The notes beneath the pieces are model-generated. The model saw only the letters and a list, made by a program, of their open reading frames with translations. It was not told the DNA's origin and searched no databases. DNA of 64,000 bases from Pseudoflavonifractor sp. An85 (GTDB lineage Bacteria > Bacillota > Clostridia > Oscillospirales > Oscillospiraceae): positions 37,292 to 101,291 of the forward strand of contig NZ_NFHE01000007.1 in assembly GCF_002161235.1 (NCBI RefSeq), given 5' to 3'. Each line of letters begins with the position of its first letter. Positions within the stretch are counted from its first letter, which is position 1. A program made the translations under genes and the position numbers. This document shows positions 21,120 to 29,580 of this stretch, piece after piece.

Positions 21120-23069
21120 TTAGACCTCCTCGGTCTCCTCAGTCTCCTCCACGTCGCCCTCTTCCAGCAGAGCACGGATGGACAGAGACACCTTCTTGTT
21201 CTCCTCGTCGATGGCGATGATCTTGGCGTCCACCATCTGGCCCTCAGCCAGCTCGTCACCGGGCTTCTCCACGCGGTGATCGGCAATCTGAGAGATGTGG
21301 ATCAGGCCATCCACGCCGGGAACGATCTCAGCGAAGGCACCGAAGGTCATCAGCTTCACCACACGCACGTTGGCCACATCGCCCACGGAGTACTTGCTGG
21401 TGAACACAGTCCAGGGCTCCTGGCTGTGATCCTTCATGCCCAGAGAGATTTTCTTCTTCTCGGGGTCGAAGGAGATGACGTACACCTCAACCTGGTCGCC
21501 CACGGAGACAACCTCAGCGGGGTTCTTGATGCGGGACCAGGACAGCTCGGAGACGTGCACCATGCCGTCCACACCGCCGATGTCCACGAAGGCGCCGTAA
21601 GAGGTCAGGCTCTTAACGGTACCGGTGTAGTGCTTGCCCACCTCGATGTTGTTCCAGATCTCAGCGGCAGCAGCAGCACGAGCCTCGGCAGCCACAGCGC
21701 GGATGGAACCCACCACGCGGCGGCGAGCACGGTTAACCTCGGTGATGCGCAGCTGCACGCGGGTCTTCACCATGCCGGACAGATCGGCACCGCGGGGCTG
21801 GCCGGACTGAGAAGCGGGGATGAACACGCGGATGCCCTTGACCTTAGCCACCAGGCCGCCCTTGTTCTCCTCGGTGATGACGCCTTCCAGAACTTCCTTG
21901 CTCTCCACAGCGTTCTCAATGGTCTCCCAGTTCTTGGCAGCATCCAGACGCTTCTTGGACAGCTTCACCATGCAGTCGCGGTCGCTGACCAGCATGACGT
22001 AGGTCTCGATCTCCTCGCCAACCTTGGCGATGTCCTCCACCTTCACGTCGGGATCGTCGCTCAGCTCGGACACGGGGATGTAACCGGGATACTTGATGCC
22101 CAGCTCCACCTGCACCTCGGTGGGTGTGATGGCAACGACAGTACCAGTGACCTTATCCCCCGTATTCAAAGTTTTGAACGATTCCTCCAGCATCTCAGCA
22201 AAGGACTGTTCAATCTCCATAATTTCGTCGCTCATTTTGTTGTAGACCTCCTTTATTATCCACTCCGGCGTGGATGCACCGGCAGTGATTCCAAGCGTCC
22301 GGACAGAGCAAAAGTCCTCCGGGGACAGGTCGTCTCCCAACTCCACCTGCACCACGTTGGCACAGGACTCCCGGCAAATCTGGGTCAAACGCCGAGTATT
22401 GGAGCTTTTGGGGTCTCCAATGACGATCATACCGTCGCACCTGCCGGCCAGTTGAGCCGCCTCAGTTTGACGCTTAGACGTAGCACCACATATTGTATCA
22501 AAGTATTCCGCATTTGTACACACTTTTTTTGCGTTTTCAACGGAATTTTCCCAATTTGCACGAATCGCCGTGGTTTGAGACACAAAGGTCAGGGGTCGAG
22601 TACACAAATCAGGATGATTTTGGAAGATTTTTTTCAGTTCATCCCAGTCTGAGGCAACCACTGCATGGTCAGCACAACCGGCGATGCCGATGATCTCGGG
22701 ATGGTCCTTATCTCCCACGATCACAGGCACGCGACCCTGGGCAGCTGCCTGACGGACGATGTCGTGGATGCGGGTGACGTTGGGACAGGTAGCATCCACC
22801 ACCCGGCACCCCTTCTCCTCCAGGCTGGCATACACCGCATCCGGCTCCCCGTGGGCTCGGATGAGCACGGTGGCTCCCTGAGGGATTTCTTCCAGGCTGT
22901 GTACCGTAATGGCCCCCATCTGCTCCAGCTTGGCAATCACATGGTCGTTGTGGGTGATCTCCCCCAACAGATAAATGGTCTCACTTTGAGCCAGCTTCTC
23001 CGCCAGCTCCACGGCCCGACGCACACCGTAACAGAATCCGGCAGACTTGGCCAACAGCACTTCTCTCAT
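21120..23069 (-). CDS. ispH: IspH fused to ribosomal protein S1-like domains (HMBPP reductase / 30S S1)
   Basis: A 649-residue bifunctional protein. Residues 1-280 are 4-hydroxy-3-methylbut-2-enyl diphosphate reductase, the last step of the MEP isoprenoid pathway, with the three cluster cysteines in SAGFCYGVRRA (Cys13), DATCPNVTRIHD and TICGATSKRQTEA. About residues 300-630 hold four S1 RNA-binding domains, of which the third and fourth are the most canonical (TSYGAFVDIGGVDGMVHVSELS; TFGAFAEIVPGVDGLIHISQI, each shown in part). The C terminus is acidic. This fusion is known in Clostridia. The ATG overlaps the plsC stop (ATGA) and follows AGGAGG. Confidence 0.96.
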   Translation of the reverse strand: MREVLLAKSAGFCYGVRRAVELAEKLAQSETIYLLGEITHNDHVIAKLEQMGAITVHSLEEIPQGATVLIRAHGEPDAVYASLEEKGCRVVDATCPNVTRIHDIVRQAAAQGRVPVIVGDKDHPEIIGIAGCADHAVVASDWDELKKIFQNHPDLCTRPLTFVSQTTAIRANWENSVENAKKVCTNAEYFDTICGATSKRQTEAAQLAGRCDGMIVIGDPKSSNTRRLTQICRESCANVVQVELGDDLSPEDFCSVRTLGITAGASTPEWIIKEVYNKMSDEIMEIEQSFAEMLEESFKTLNTGDKVTGTVVAITPTEVQVELGIKYPGYIPVSELSDDPDVKVEDIAKVGEEIETYVMLVSDRDCMVKLSKKRLDAAKNWETIENAVESKEVLEGVITEENKGGLVAKVKGIRVFIPASQSGQPRGADLSGMVKTRVQLRITEVNRARRRVVGSIRAVAAEARAAAAAEIWNNIEVGKHYTGTVKSLTSYGAFVDIGGVDGMVHVSELSWSRIKNPAEVVSVGDQVEVYVISFDPEKKKISLGMKDHSQEPWTVFTSKYSVGDVANVRVVKLMTFGAFAEIVPGVDGLIHISQIADHRVEKPGDELAEGQMVDAKIIAIDEENKKVSLSIRALLEEGDVEETEETEEV

Positions 23070-23659
23070 TGGACACCTCCTAATTGGTGAATACGCTTCA
23101 TCAGATCATCGGCAATGCGCTGATAATCCTCAGGGCTGGCCTTTCTCCCCTCATAGATGGCCTTGTAGGGCTTACCGAACACCACTCGGGTTTTGCGAAA
23201 CAGCTTCTTTTTAGGGGAAATGTAGATGGGCAGCAGCATGGTGTCGGTACGGGTGGCAAACATGGCCGCCCCGGTGTGGGCCGCTGCGCTCTCCCCTTCC
23301 TTCACCCGCGTGCCCTCCGGGAACAGCAGCAGCTTCTCCCCATTGCGCAGCACCCGCATGGCCTCCTTGATGGCGGCCACGTCAGCCTTTCCCCGCTTAA
23401 TGCCGATGATCCCCGCCTTCTTCAGCAGGAATCCCAGCACGGGAATCTTCATCAGTTCTTCCTTGGCTATGACCCTGGTCTGGCATTTCCAGCCCAGAGC
23501 ACACACCACATACACCGGATCACCCAAGGTAGTGTGATTGCCGCACATCACCACCGCCCCTTCGGGCACGTTTTCCCGTCCCTCCGCTTTCCAGGGGTGG
23601 AAAATCCGCATAAAAATCCAAACCAGGGGATACAGCACCGCATACAGTCGGTTCATCAT
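23066..23659 (-). CDS. plsC: 1-acyl-sn-glycerol-3-phosphate acyltransferase
   Basis: A 197-residue membrane-associated acyltransferase making phosphatidic acid. The catalytic HX4D motif is in GNHTTLGDP, the glycerol-phosphate-binding motif is FPEGTRV, and an N-terminal hydrophobic segment anchors it. Four-base overlaps join it to cmk upstream and ispH/S1 downstream. Confidence 0.94.
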   Translation of the reverse strand: MMNRLYAVLYPLVWIFMRIFHPWKAEGRENVPEGAVVMCGNHTTLGDPVYVVCALGWKCQTRVIAKEELMKIPVLGFLLKKAGIIGIKRGKADVAAIKEAMRVLRNGEKLLLFPEGTRVKEGESAAAHTGAAMFATRTDTMLLPIYISPKKKLFRKTRVVFGKPYKAIYEGRKASPEDYQRIADDLMKRIHQLGGVQ

Positions 23660-24348
23660 GCTTCCTCCTCTTGTCCCAGAGCCTTGGCAATGGTTTCTCG
23701 CAGCACCTTTCGGCTCTCCTCCAGATCTTTCCCCGTGGTGTCCACCACTTGGGCATCCTCTGCCTTTTTCAGGGGAGCAATGGGCCGCTCCATGTCCTGC
23801 CGATCTCGCTCCACCACGTCAGCCAAAATCTGCTCCAAATCTGCCTGTTGCCCCCGCTCCAACAGTTCCAAATAGCGGCGCTGGGCCCGCGCCTTGGGAT
23901 CAGCGGTGAGAAAAATCTTCACATCCGCCTGGGGCAGCACCACAGTGCCGATGTCACGTCCGTCCATGATGACGTTGTGGTTTTCCGCCAAGTGGCGCTG
24001 CTTTTCCAGCAGGAAAGCCCGCACCGGAGGCAGAGCGGCCACCTGGGAGGCATACCGGGACATGATATGCTCCCGAATGGCCTTAGAGACGTCCTCCCCG
24101 TCCAGATACATCCGCTGGGTTCCGTCCTTGCCGTAGCCCATGGTGATATCCACCTGGCCCAGTACCTGCTCCACCGCCACAGGGTCGGTGGGGTCTGCGC
24201 CACGGCGGTATACCGCCAGCCCCACCGTGCGGTAAATGGCCCCTGTGTCCACGTAGAGGTATCCCATCTCCTGGGCCAACGCCCGGGCCATGGTAGATTT
24301 TCCCGCCCCAGAGGGGCCGTCTATAGCAATGCTATGGTAGTGATTCAT
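23656..24348 (-). CDS. cmk: Cytidylate kinase
   Basis: A 230-residue kinase phosphorylating CMP and dCMP. The P-loop is IDGPSGAGKST at residues 9-19; DGRDIGTVVLP and the KARAQRRYLEL lid region are also present. Overlaps: its ATG with the stop of the flavoprotein gene, and its stop with plsC. The cmk-plsC-ispH-S1 order is a conserved Clostridia block. Confidence 0.97.
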   Translation of the reverse strand: MNHYHSIAIDGPSGAGKSTMARALAQEMGYLYVDTGAIYRTVGLAVYRRGADPTDPVAVEQVLGQVDITMGYGKDGTQRMYLDGEDVSKAIREHIMSRYASQVAALPPVRAFLLEKQRHLAENHNVIMDGRDIGTVVLPQADVKIFLTADPKARAQRRYLELLERGQQADLEQILADVVERDRQDMERPIAPLKKAEDAQVVDTTGKDLEESRKVLRETIAKALGQEEEA

Positions 24349-25640
24349 ACTGCTGCGCCGTCCTTTTTCTCTTGTTGTTCTGCCGCCGCCTCACCGGCAA
24401 CCCAGCCGGTGGCCCAGGCGATTTGTAGGTTGAATCCGCCCGTATAGGCATCCACATTCAGCACTTCCCCGGCAAAGGACAGCCCTTCCACCTTTTTGGA
24501 AGCCATAGTTTTGGGGTCCACTTCTCCCACTTTCACCCCGCCAGCAGTGACAATGGCCTCCTCCACAGGGCGAGGCCCGGAGATGTCCACAGTGAAGTTC
24601 TTCATGGTCTCCAACAGGCTGCGCCGCTGCTCTTTCCGCAGGTCGTGGGCCTTGGTATCCAGAGAAATCCCTGCCCGTCGGACCACCACGGGAATCATAG
24701 ACTGGGGCAACAGACCGCCCAGGGCATTACCCATGTTTTGGTTGGCCCGCTCGGTCAGGTCCCGCACTAACCGGGTGTCCAGCTTGCCCTCATCCAAGGC
24801 AGGTTTCAGGTCGATGTGCACGGTGTAGTGGTCCCGTTCAAAATTCATGTGGGCGGAGGCGGAGAGCACCAGCGGGCCAGAAAGACCAAAATGGGTGAAG
24901 AGCAGCTCCCCCATCTCCTGGTACACCACTTTCCCCTTTTTGTTTTTCACCCGCATCACCACATTGCGCAGGGCCAGCCCCTGCATCTGCCCGCAGCAGG
25001 GATCGGGAGACTCCAGAGGCACCAGAGAACCCCGGGGCATCACCACCTGGTGTCCCACCTGCTGGGCCAGTTGGTAGCCATCTCCCGTGGAGCCGGTACG
25101 GGGGTAAGAGGCTCCACCGGTGGCCACGATCACCCAGGAGGCGGGGATGCCCTGGGGCTGCTGGCGGGTAGTGACACCCACCACTCGGTGATCCTCCACC
25201 TGAAGCCCAGTGACCCGGTCCCGTCGCAGTTCCACCCCCAGGCGGCGCAGCTCGAAAAACAGAGCGTCAATGATGTCGGCGGCTTTATCGGAAACGGGAA
25301 ACACCCGGTTTCCCCGCTCCACCTTCAGTTTCACGCCCAGGTCCTCAAAAAAGGCCATGGCCTCCTGAGAGCCAAAGCGGGATAAGGCACTATACAAAAA
25401 CTTCCCGTTGCGGGGAATGGCGGCCATCAGCGCTTCCAGACCACAGTGGTTGGTGACGTTGCAGCGGCCCTTTCCGGTGATGTACAGCTTGCGCCCCACC
25501 TTCTCGTTGGGCTCCACCAGCACCACCTGCGCCCCTCGGCGGGCGGCAGAAATGGCGGCCATCATGCCAGCTGCTCCCGCGCCCACCACCACAACGGGGG
25601 GCATGTGTTCTCTCATCGGGGTGTGTTCCACGTCTCTCAT
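24345..25640 (-). CDS. NAD(P)/FAD-dependent oxidoreductase, HI0933/YhiN (BaiN-like) family
   Basis: A 431-residue flavoprotein. The N-terminal dinucleotide fold is VVVVGAGAAGMMAA, followed by the family-typical ITGKGRCNVTNH; TGGASYPRTGSTGDGY and the C-terminal GGFNLQIAWATGWVAG are also characteristic. Members include BaiN-like enzymes, but the substrate cannot be read from sequence. The ATG overlaps the stop of the RpiR regulator and its own stop overlaps cmk. A second in-frame ATG lies 8 codons in. Confidence 0.9.
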   Translation of the reverse strand: MRDVEHTPMREHMPPVVVVGAGAAGMMAAISAARRGAQVVLVEPNEKVGRKLYITGKGRCNVTNHCGLEALMAAIPRNGKFLYSALSRFGSQEAMAFFEDLGVKLKVERGNRVFPVSDKAADIIDALFFELRRLGVELRRDRVTGLQVEDHRVVGVTTRQQPQGIPASWVIVATGGASYPRTGSTGDGYQLAQQVGHQVVMPRGSLVPLESPDPCCGQMQGLALRNVVMRVKNKKGKVVYQEMGELLFTHFGLSGPLVLSASAHMNFERDHYTVHIDLKPALDEGKLDTRLVRDLTERANQNMGNALGGLLPQSMIPVVVRRAGISLDTKAHDLRKEQRRSLLETMKNFTVDISGPRPVEEAIVTAGGVKVGEVDPKTMASKKVEGLSFAGEVLNVDAYTGGFNLQIAWATGWVAGEAAAEQQEKKDGAAV

Positions 25641-26512
25641 CCCTTCCCGTCGTACTCCACCTTCTCGTACACCTGGTACTCATCCCAGATGTGCTCCAAG
25701 TGCTCAAAGGTGGCGGTGACTTCCGCCGCCTTCTTACGCCCTACGGCCACAATCAACGCGTTGATGATGGACAGAGGCGCCACCAGTGAGTCCACAAAAG
25801 AGGCCATGTCGCTCTTGGCCAGCAGCCGCAGATTGGCCGTGTCGTAGAGGGGGGACATGGAGCTGTCGGTGAGGGCCACCACCGTGGCCCCTTGGTCCCG
25901 GGCAAACTCCATGGCCCGCACCGTGCGGGTGGAGTAGCGGGGGAAGCTGATGCCAATGACCACGTCCCCCTGGCCCACCCGGAGCATCTGTTCAAACATC
26001 TCACTGGCCAGGGTGGTTTTCACCTGGCGAATGTTGTCAAACATCAGGTTAAAATAGAAGGTGAGAAAATCGGATAGCGCCGCCGAAGACCGCACCCCCA
26101 AGATGTATATGTTGCGCGCCCGGACAATGGCATCCACCACCGCAGAAAATTCCTCCCGGCTCATCTCCTCCAAGGTGGTACGAATCTTCTCCATATCCGA
26201 CTGCACTACCTTCTCCAGCAAATCGTGGTCCCTCAACCGGTCGTTGGACACCTCAATGCGCTGCACGGTGGTGAGCTTGCTGCGAATCATCTCCTGCAAA
26301 GCCCGCTGCATGGAAGGATAGCCGTCAAAGCCCAATTCTGCGGCAAACCGCACCACAGTGGACTCGCTGATGCACACCGTCTGGCCCAGTTTGGCGGCTG
26401 TCATGAAGGCCGCTTTGTCGTAGTTTTCCAAGATATACCGTCCAATCAGTTTCTGTCCCTTGGAAAAAGAGCTCATATTGCTCTGAATTAACGTCAAAAT
26501 ATCCCGACTCAC
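25637..26512 (-). CDS. RpiR/MurR-type transcriptional regulator (HTH + SIS domain)
   Basis: About 291 residues. The N-terminal HTH_6 domain (KGQKLIGRYILENYDKAAF, then CISESTVVRFAAELGF) is followed by a sugar-isomerase SIS domain (~120-260; IYILGVRSSAALS, VVIGISFPRYSTRTV) that senses phosphosugars. The start is taken as GTG at 26512, 8 bases after GAGGAGG; longer frames would read through the rluB terminator. Its position as first gene of an operon with flavoprotein, cmk, plsC and ispH/S1, joined by ATGA overlaps, is unusual for a sugar-responsive regulator. Confidence 0.9.
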   Translation of the reverse strand: MSRDILTLIQSNMSSFSKGQKLIGRYILENYDKAAFMTAAKLGQTVCISESTVVRFAAELGFDGYPSMQRALQEMIRSKLTTVQRIEVSNDRLRDHDLLEKVVQSDMEKIRTTLEEMSREEFSAVVDAIVRARNIYILGVRSSAALSDFLTFYFNLMFDNIRQVKTTLASEMFEQMLRVGQGDVVIGISFPRYSTRTVRAMEFARDQGATVVALTDSSMSPLYDTANLRLLAKSDMASFVDSLVAPLSIINALIVAVGRKKAAEVTATFEHLEHIWDEYQVYEKVEYDGKG

Positions 26513-26544
26513 AGCCTCATCCTCCTCTTGGTTCTCTGCCCAAG

Positions 26545-26577
26545 AAAATCGGCGGACCCCAAGGCCGCCGACTTCTT
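26545..26577 (-). terminator. Terminator of rluB operon
   Basis: Minus strand TCGGCGG paired with CCGCCGA around a ~9-base loop, then TTTTC. It lies about 70 bases past the rluB stop and just upstream of the RpiR start. Confidence 0.65.
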
Positions 26578-26595
26578 TTGTGCTTTTTCTCATGT

Positions 26596-26624
26596 ATCAT
26601 ACTCGTTCTATGGGTAAAATGCAA
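26596..26624 (-). promoter_or_regulatory. Promoter of the rpiR-cmk-plsC-ispH operon
   Basis: Minus strand TTGCAT (26624-26619), 17 bases, TATGAT (26601-26596). It lies upstream of the rluB terminator, so the transcript would pass through that hairpin, as a leader attenuator could. Confidence 0.5.
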
Positions 26625-26647
26625 GAGGTTTTGCAAGTTTCTTCCCG

Positions 26648-27352
26648 TCACTTGCAAATTTCCTGCATCAATTCCTGCACCTCGCCGGGGGTCAGAACCC
26701 GCCAAACTCCAGGCTTCAAGTTGCCCAGATGCAGCTCTCCCTCTCGCACCCGCACCAGACGCTTCACCGTCAGACCGGCCGCGGCGCACATCCGCCGCAC
26801 CTGCCGGTTCTTCCCCTGGTGGATGACGATTTTCAAATTCTGGCCTCCCAGAGGCTCCACCTCATCCGCCACCATGTCTTCCCCGTCCACCACCATGGGC
26901 CGGGACAGGGTGGGCAGCGCCGCTGCCACGTCCCCGGTGACCCGCACGTGGTATTCCTTTTGAATCTCATGGGAGGGGTGGGTAAGGCCATGGGTCAGCG
27001 CTCCATCGTCGGTGAGCAGCAGTAGGCCCTCCGAGTCCATATCCAGCCGGCCCACCGGCCACACCCGCACGCCGCAGTCTGCCACCAGCTGGGCCACTGT
27101 CTTGCGTCCCTTCTCATCGGAGAGGGTGGTGACATAGCCCCGGGGCTTGTGGAGCATGAGATATGTATGGCGGCGGGGTTGGCAAACCGCCACCCCGTCC
27201 ACCTCAATGCGATCCCGCTGGGGGTCTGCCTTCTCCCCCAGGGCGGCTACCCGGCCATTGACCTGCACCCGGCCCTGACTCAGGTACTCCTCCGCCTTGC
27301 GCCGGGAGCACACACCAGCCCCGGAGAGTATTTTTTGGATCCGTTCCTCCAC
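26648..27352 (-). CDS. rluB: Pseudouridine synthase RluB family
   Basis: A 234-residue enzyme: an N-terminal S4 RNA-binding domain (EERIQKILSGAGVCSRRKAEEYL) followed by the RsuA/RluB catalytic domain with VGRLDMDSEGLLLLT, which contains the catalytic Asp. It modifies a uridine in 23S rRNA helix 80-93 in the model family members. The start is GTG at 27352, 9 bases after AGGAG and matching the usual MEER start; longer frames extend into dacF. It is the last gene of the scpA-scpB-DUF2953-gerW-dacF-rluB run. Confidence 0.92.
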   Translation of the reverse strand: MEERIQKILSGAGVCSRRKAEEYLSQGRVQVNGRVAALGEKADPQRDRIEVDGVAVCQPRRHTYLMLHKPRGYVTTLSDEKGRKTVAQLVADCGVRVWPVGRLDMDSEGLLLLTDDGALTHGLTHPSHEIQKEYHVRVTGDVAAALPTLSRPMVVDGEDMVADEVEPLGGQNLKIVIHQGKNRQVRRMCAAAGLTVKRLVRVREGELHLGNLKPGVWRVLTPGEVQELMQEICK

Positions 27353-27369
27353 ACACACCTTCTCCTCTC

Positions 27370-28506
27370 TCAAATGAGACCCATACCTGGCACCGTGGTC
27401 TCCCACTTCTTGCCCCACAGGCCCATCCACCAGCGTTGCAGCCAGGAGGGCTGCCACTGGTCATTTGTCACGTTCTCCCCCGCCAACAGGGGCACTTCTG
27501 CCACCAGTTCCCCATCCAGCAGCCACCGGGCGGTTCCCAGCTGGGTTCCCTGGGGAATGGGGGCCACCAGCGGAGAAAACACATCCAGCTGCATCTCCAG
27601 CTGTTCTCCCTCCGCCACCGGATACCAGGCATCCGCCTGGGCTACCAAGGAGACGGTGGGGTTCAGGCTCCCCCCCACGGCGGAACTGCCCACCGCACTC
27701 CCCTGCTGACACAGCTGGGTGGCCGGATAGGTTTCAAAGCCGTATTCCAGCAGGGCCTGATGGTCGTCCCAGTCGTCGGGATCGTTGAGGGTGACACACA
27801 CCAGGGTCTGATCCCCTCGGGTGGCTGCGGATACCAATGTGCGACCCGCCGCTTCCGTGTACCCCGTCTTCATCCCCACGCAGTCCTCCTCCAGCCACAG
27901 CAGCTTGTTGTGGTTGACAAAGGTGTGCCCCTCCATGGCAATGGTCTGGGTGGCACATATGCCAGCTACCACCGGATTGTCCAGGCATGCACAGGCCAAT
28001 AGGGCCATATCATAGGCCGAGGAGTAGTGTTTCTCCTCCGTGAGCCCACTGGGGTTGACAAAGTGGGTGTTGGTCATGCCCAACTCCTGGGCTTTTTCAT
28101 TCATCCGCTGGGCAAACTTCTCCTGGTCTCCCGCCACCCAACCGGCGATCACCTGGGCGGCATCGTTGCCTGACTGGAGGAGCAGCCCGTAGAGCAGGGT
28201 TTCCAGGGTCACTTGCTCCCCCTCCTTCAGGTAGATGGAGGAACCCTCCACCCCCTCCAACCATGCTCCAGACACCTCCACCACCTGGGACAGGTCCGGG
28301 CAATCTTCCACCGCCACCAGGGCAGTCATCAACTTGGTAATGCTGGCAATGGGCCGGGGGGCATGCATATCCTCATCCAGCAGCACACGCCCCGACGTGG
28401 CGTCCATGAGCACCGCACTGGAGGCCGACGTAGAAACCGCTCCCGCCGGAGGGCATAGGGCTGCCAACAGAGTAAGCGAAAAGCACAGGGCCAAAATTCT
28501 TCTCAA
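27370..28506 (-). CDS. D-alanyl-D-alanine carboxypeptidase (DacF/PBP5 family)
   Basis: A 378-residue secreted or anchored penicillin-binding protein trimming the terminal D-Ala of peptidoglycan. A signal peptide (~1-23, LALCFSLTLLAALCPPAGA) is followed by the three active-site motifs SITK, SGN and KTG (MKTGYTEAAG) and a C-terminal beta domain. The start is TTG at 28506, which lies within a T run; its GGGAG Shine-Dalgarno is inside the 3' arm of a hairpin. It follows gerW, and DacF/DacB relatives act on spore cortex, so a sporulation role is likely but not proven. Confidence 0.92.
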   Translation of the reverse strand: MRRILALCFSLTLLAALCPPAGAVSTSASSAVLMDATSGRVLLDEDMHAPRPIASITKLMTALVAVEDCPDLSQVVEVSGAWLEGVEGSSIYLKEGEQVTLETLLYGLLLQSGNDAAQVIAGWVAGDQEKFAQRMNEKAQELGMTNTHFVNPSGLTEEKHYSSAYDMALLACACLDNPVVAGICATQTIAMEGHTFVNHNKLLWLEEDCVGMKTGYTEAAGRTLVSAATRGDQTLVCVTLNDPDDWDDHQALLEYGFETYPATQLCQQGSAVGSSAVGGSLNPTVSLVAQADAWYPVAEGEQLEMQLDVFSPLVAPIPQGTQLGTARWLLDGELVAEVPLLAGENVTNDQWQPSWLQRWWMGLWGKKWETTVPGMGLI

Positions 28507-28514
28507 AAAAGGTC

Positions 28515-28543
28515 ACTCCCATCCAATGGTATCAGATGGGAGT
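28515..28543 (-). promoter_or_regulatory. Hairpin burying the dacF Shine-Dalgarno (or attenuator)
   Basis: Perfect 9-base-pair inverted repeat ACTCCCATC/GATGGGAGT with an 11-base loop on the minus strand. The 3' arm contains GGGAG, 9 bases before the TTG start of dacF. Three bases after G-ACC a six-T run follows, so it also resembles an intrinsic terminator. Confidence 0.6.
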
Positions 28544-28553
28544 AGTATCACCC

Positions 28554-28955
28554 TTATGCTTGGCTCTTATCCGTATTGGTCTTTTTGTCGATATACCCAG
28601 TGACCTTTTCAAACATCTCAGGCACCAGATCTACCACCCGGCCCACAGAATCCCCAGCAGGAGGAGCCACAGGCAGCAGGCGCACACTGCCGTCCTTGAC
28701 GATGAGGAAGGCCACAGGTGTGACATTCACGCCGGCCCCAGCTCCGCCTCCAAAGTTCTTTTCCACATTGGGGGTCTTGCCAAAGTCAGACCCGCCGGTG
28801 GCAAAGCCGAAGGACAACTTGGACACAGGGATGAGGGTTACCCCGTCAGCAGTGACGATGGGCTGGCCCACCACCGTGTTGGTGTCCACCATCTCGCGAA
28901 TGCGGCTCATGGTGGTGTTCAAAACTTCATTGATGGGATGATTCTGTTCACTCAT
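28554..28955 (-). CDS. gerW: GerW family sporulation protein (YtfJ)
   Basis: A 133-residue protein. It shows VVGQPIVTADGVTLIPVSKLSFGF, then the glycine-rich GGGAGAGVNVTPVAFLIV core (segments shown in part) and a C-terminal VPEMFEKVTGYI helix, as in YtfJ/GerW, which is needed for normal spore germination in Bacillus. No signal peptide. It overlaps the DUF2953 gene by 8 bases, matching the Bacillus ytfI-ytfJ pairing. Confidence 0.94.
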   Translation of the reverse strand: MSEQNHPINEVLNTTMSRIREMVDTNTVVGQPIVTADGVTLIPVSKLSFGFATGGSDFGKTPNVEKNFGGGAGAGVNVTPVAFLIVKDGSVRLLPVAPPAGDSVGRVVDLVPEMFEKVTGYIDKKTNTDKSQA

Positions 28956-29580
28956 GGCTGATTACCTCCTTGGAGTTCTCCGTTTTCTTGCGATCTTCCC
29001 GCTGCATGGCGATGAATTTCATGCCGTATCGTATGCCGAAGCTGATGAGCTGCCCCACCGTCAGGGTCAGCACAGCTTGGAGCTGCACCTGGGGCTCTTT
29101 CTTTTCATAGTCCAAGTCCACCACAAACTTGTGATCCTTCACCCGAAAGCTATGGTCGATCAGGTTCCACAATCCACCGATGACCCCGTTGATCATACCG
29201 TAGCCAATGGCGGCAGAAGCCGGGTCCTTGTCAGCCCATACCAGGTGAATGTTCAGCTTGCGCACCACCATCTTCCGCCGCAGCTCCCCCGCCGCCTCAC
29301 AGATCAGCGGCAGATACCGGCGGAAGGTGTGCCAGGAGCCCAGAGAGAGCTTGGACTTTGGGGGGACGGGCTTCTTCTGAGGCTCCCCCTTCTTTTCTTT
29401 CCTTGCTTTGGACTTTTTCTTTTTTTTCTTAGCCTTGGGATATACCCCGATGGTCACAGGTCCCACCACCAGGTCCAGCCGGAAGCCCTCCTGGCCATAT
29501 TGGCCTCGGGCTCCCAGAGGAATTAGCGTGAGCAGCACCAGAACCAGTACCACACATCCCAGTACCATCCATCCGTTCAT
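28948..29580 (-). CDS. DUF2953 family membrane protein (YtfI-like)
   Basis: A 210-residue protein with an N-terminal membrane segment (VLGCVVLVLVLLTLIPLG), a lysine-rich stretch (KAKKKKKKSKARKEKK) and the DUF2953 core (VRKLNIHLVWADKDPASAA, then DFDLDYE-like VVDLDYEKKEP). Bacillus YtfI is the counterpart next to ytfJ; its function is unclear. The ATG overlaps the scpB stop (ATGA). Confidence 0.88.
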   Translation of the reverse strand: MNGWMVLGCVVLVLVLLTLIPLGARGQYGQEGFRLDLVVGPVTIGVYPKAKKKKKKSKARKEKKGEPQKKPVPPKSKLSLGSWHTFRRYLPLICEAAGELRRKMVVRKLNIHLVWADKDPASAAIGYGMINGVIGGLWNLIDHSFRVKDHKFVVDLDYEKKEPQVQLQAVLTLTVGQLISFGIRYGMKFIAMQREDRKKTENSKEVISHE

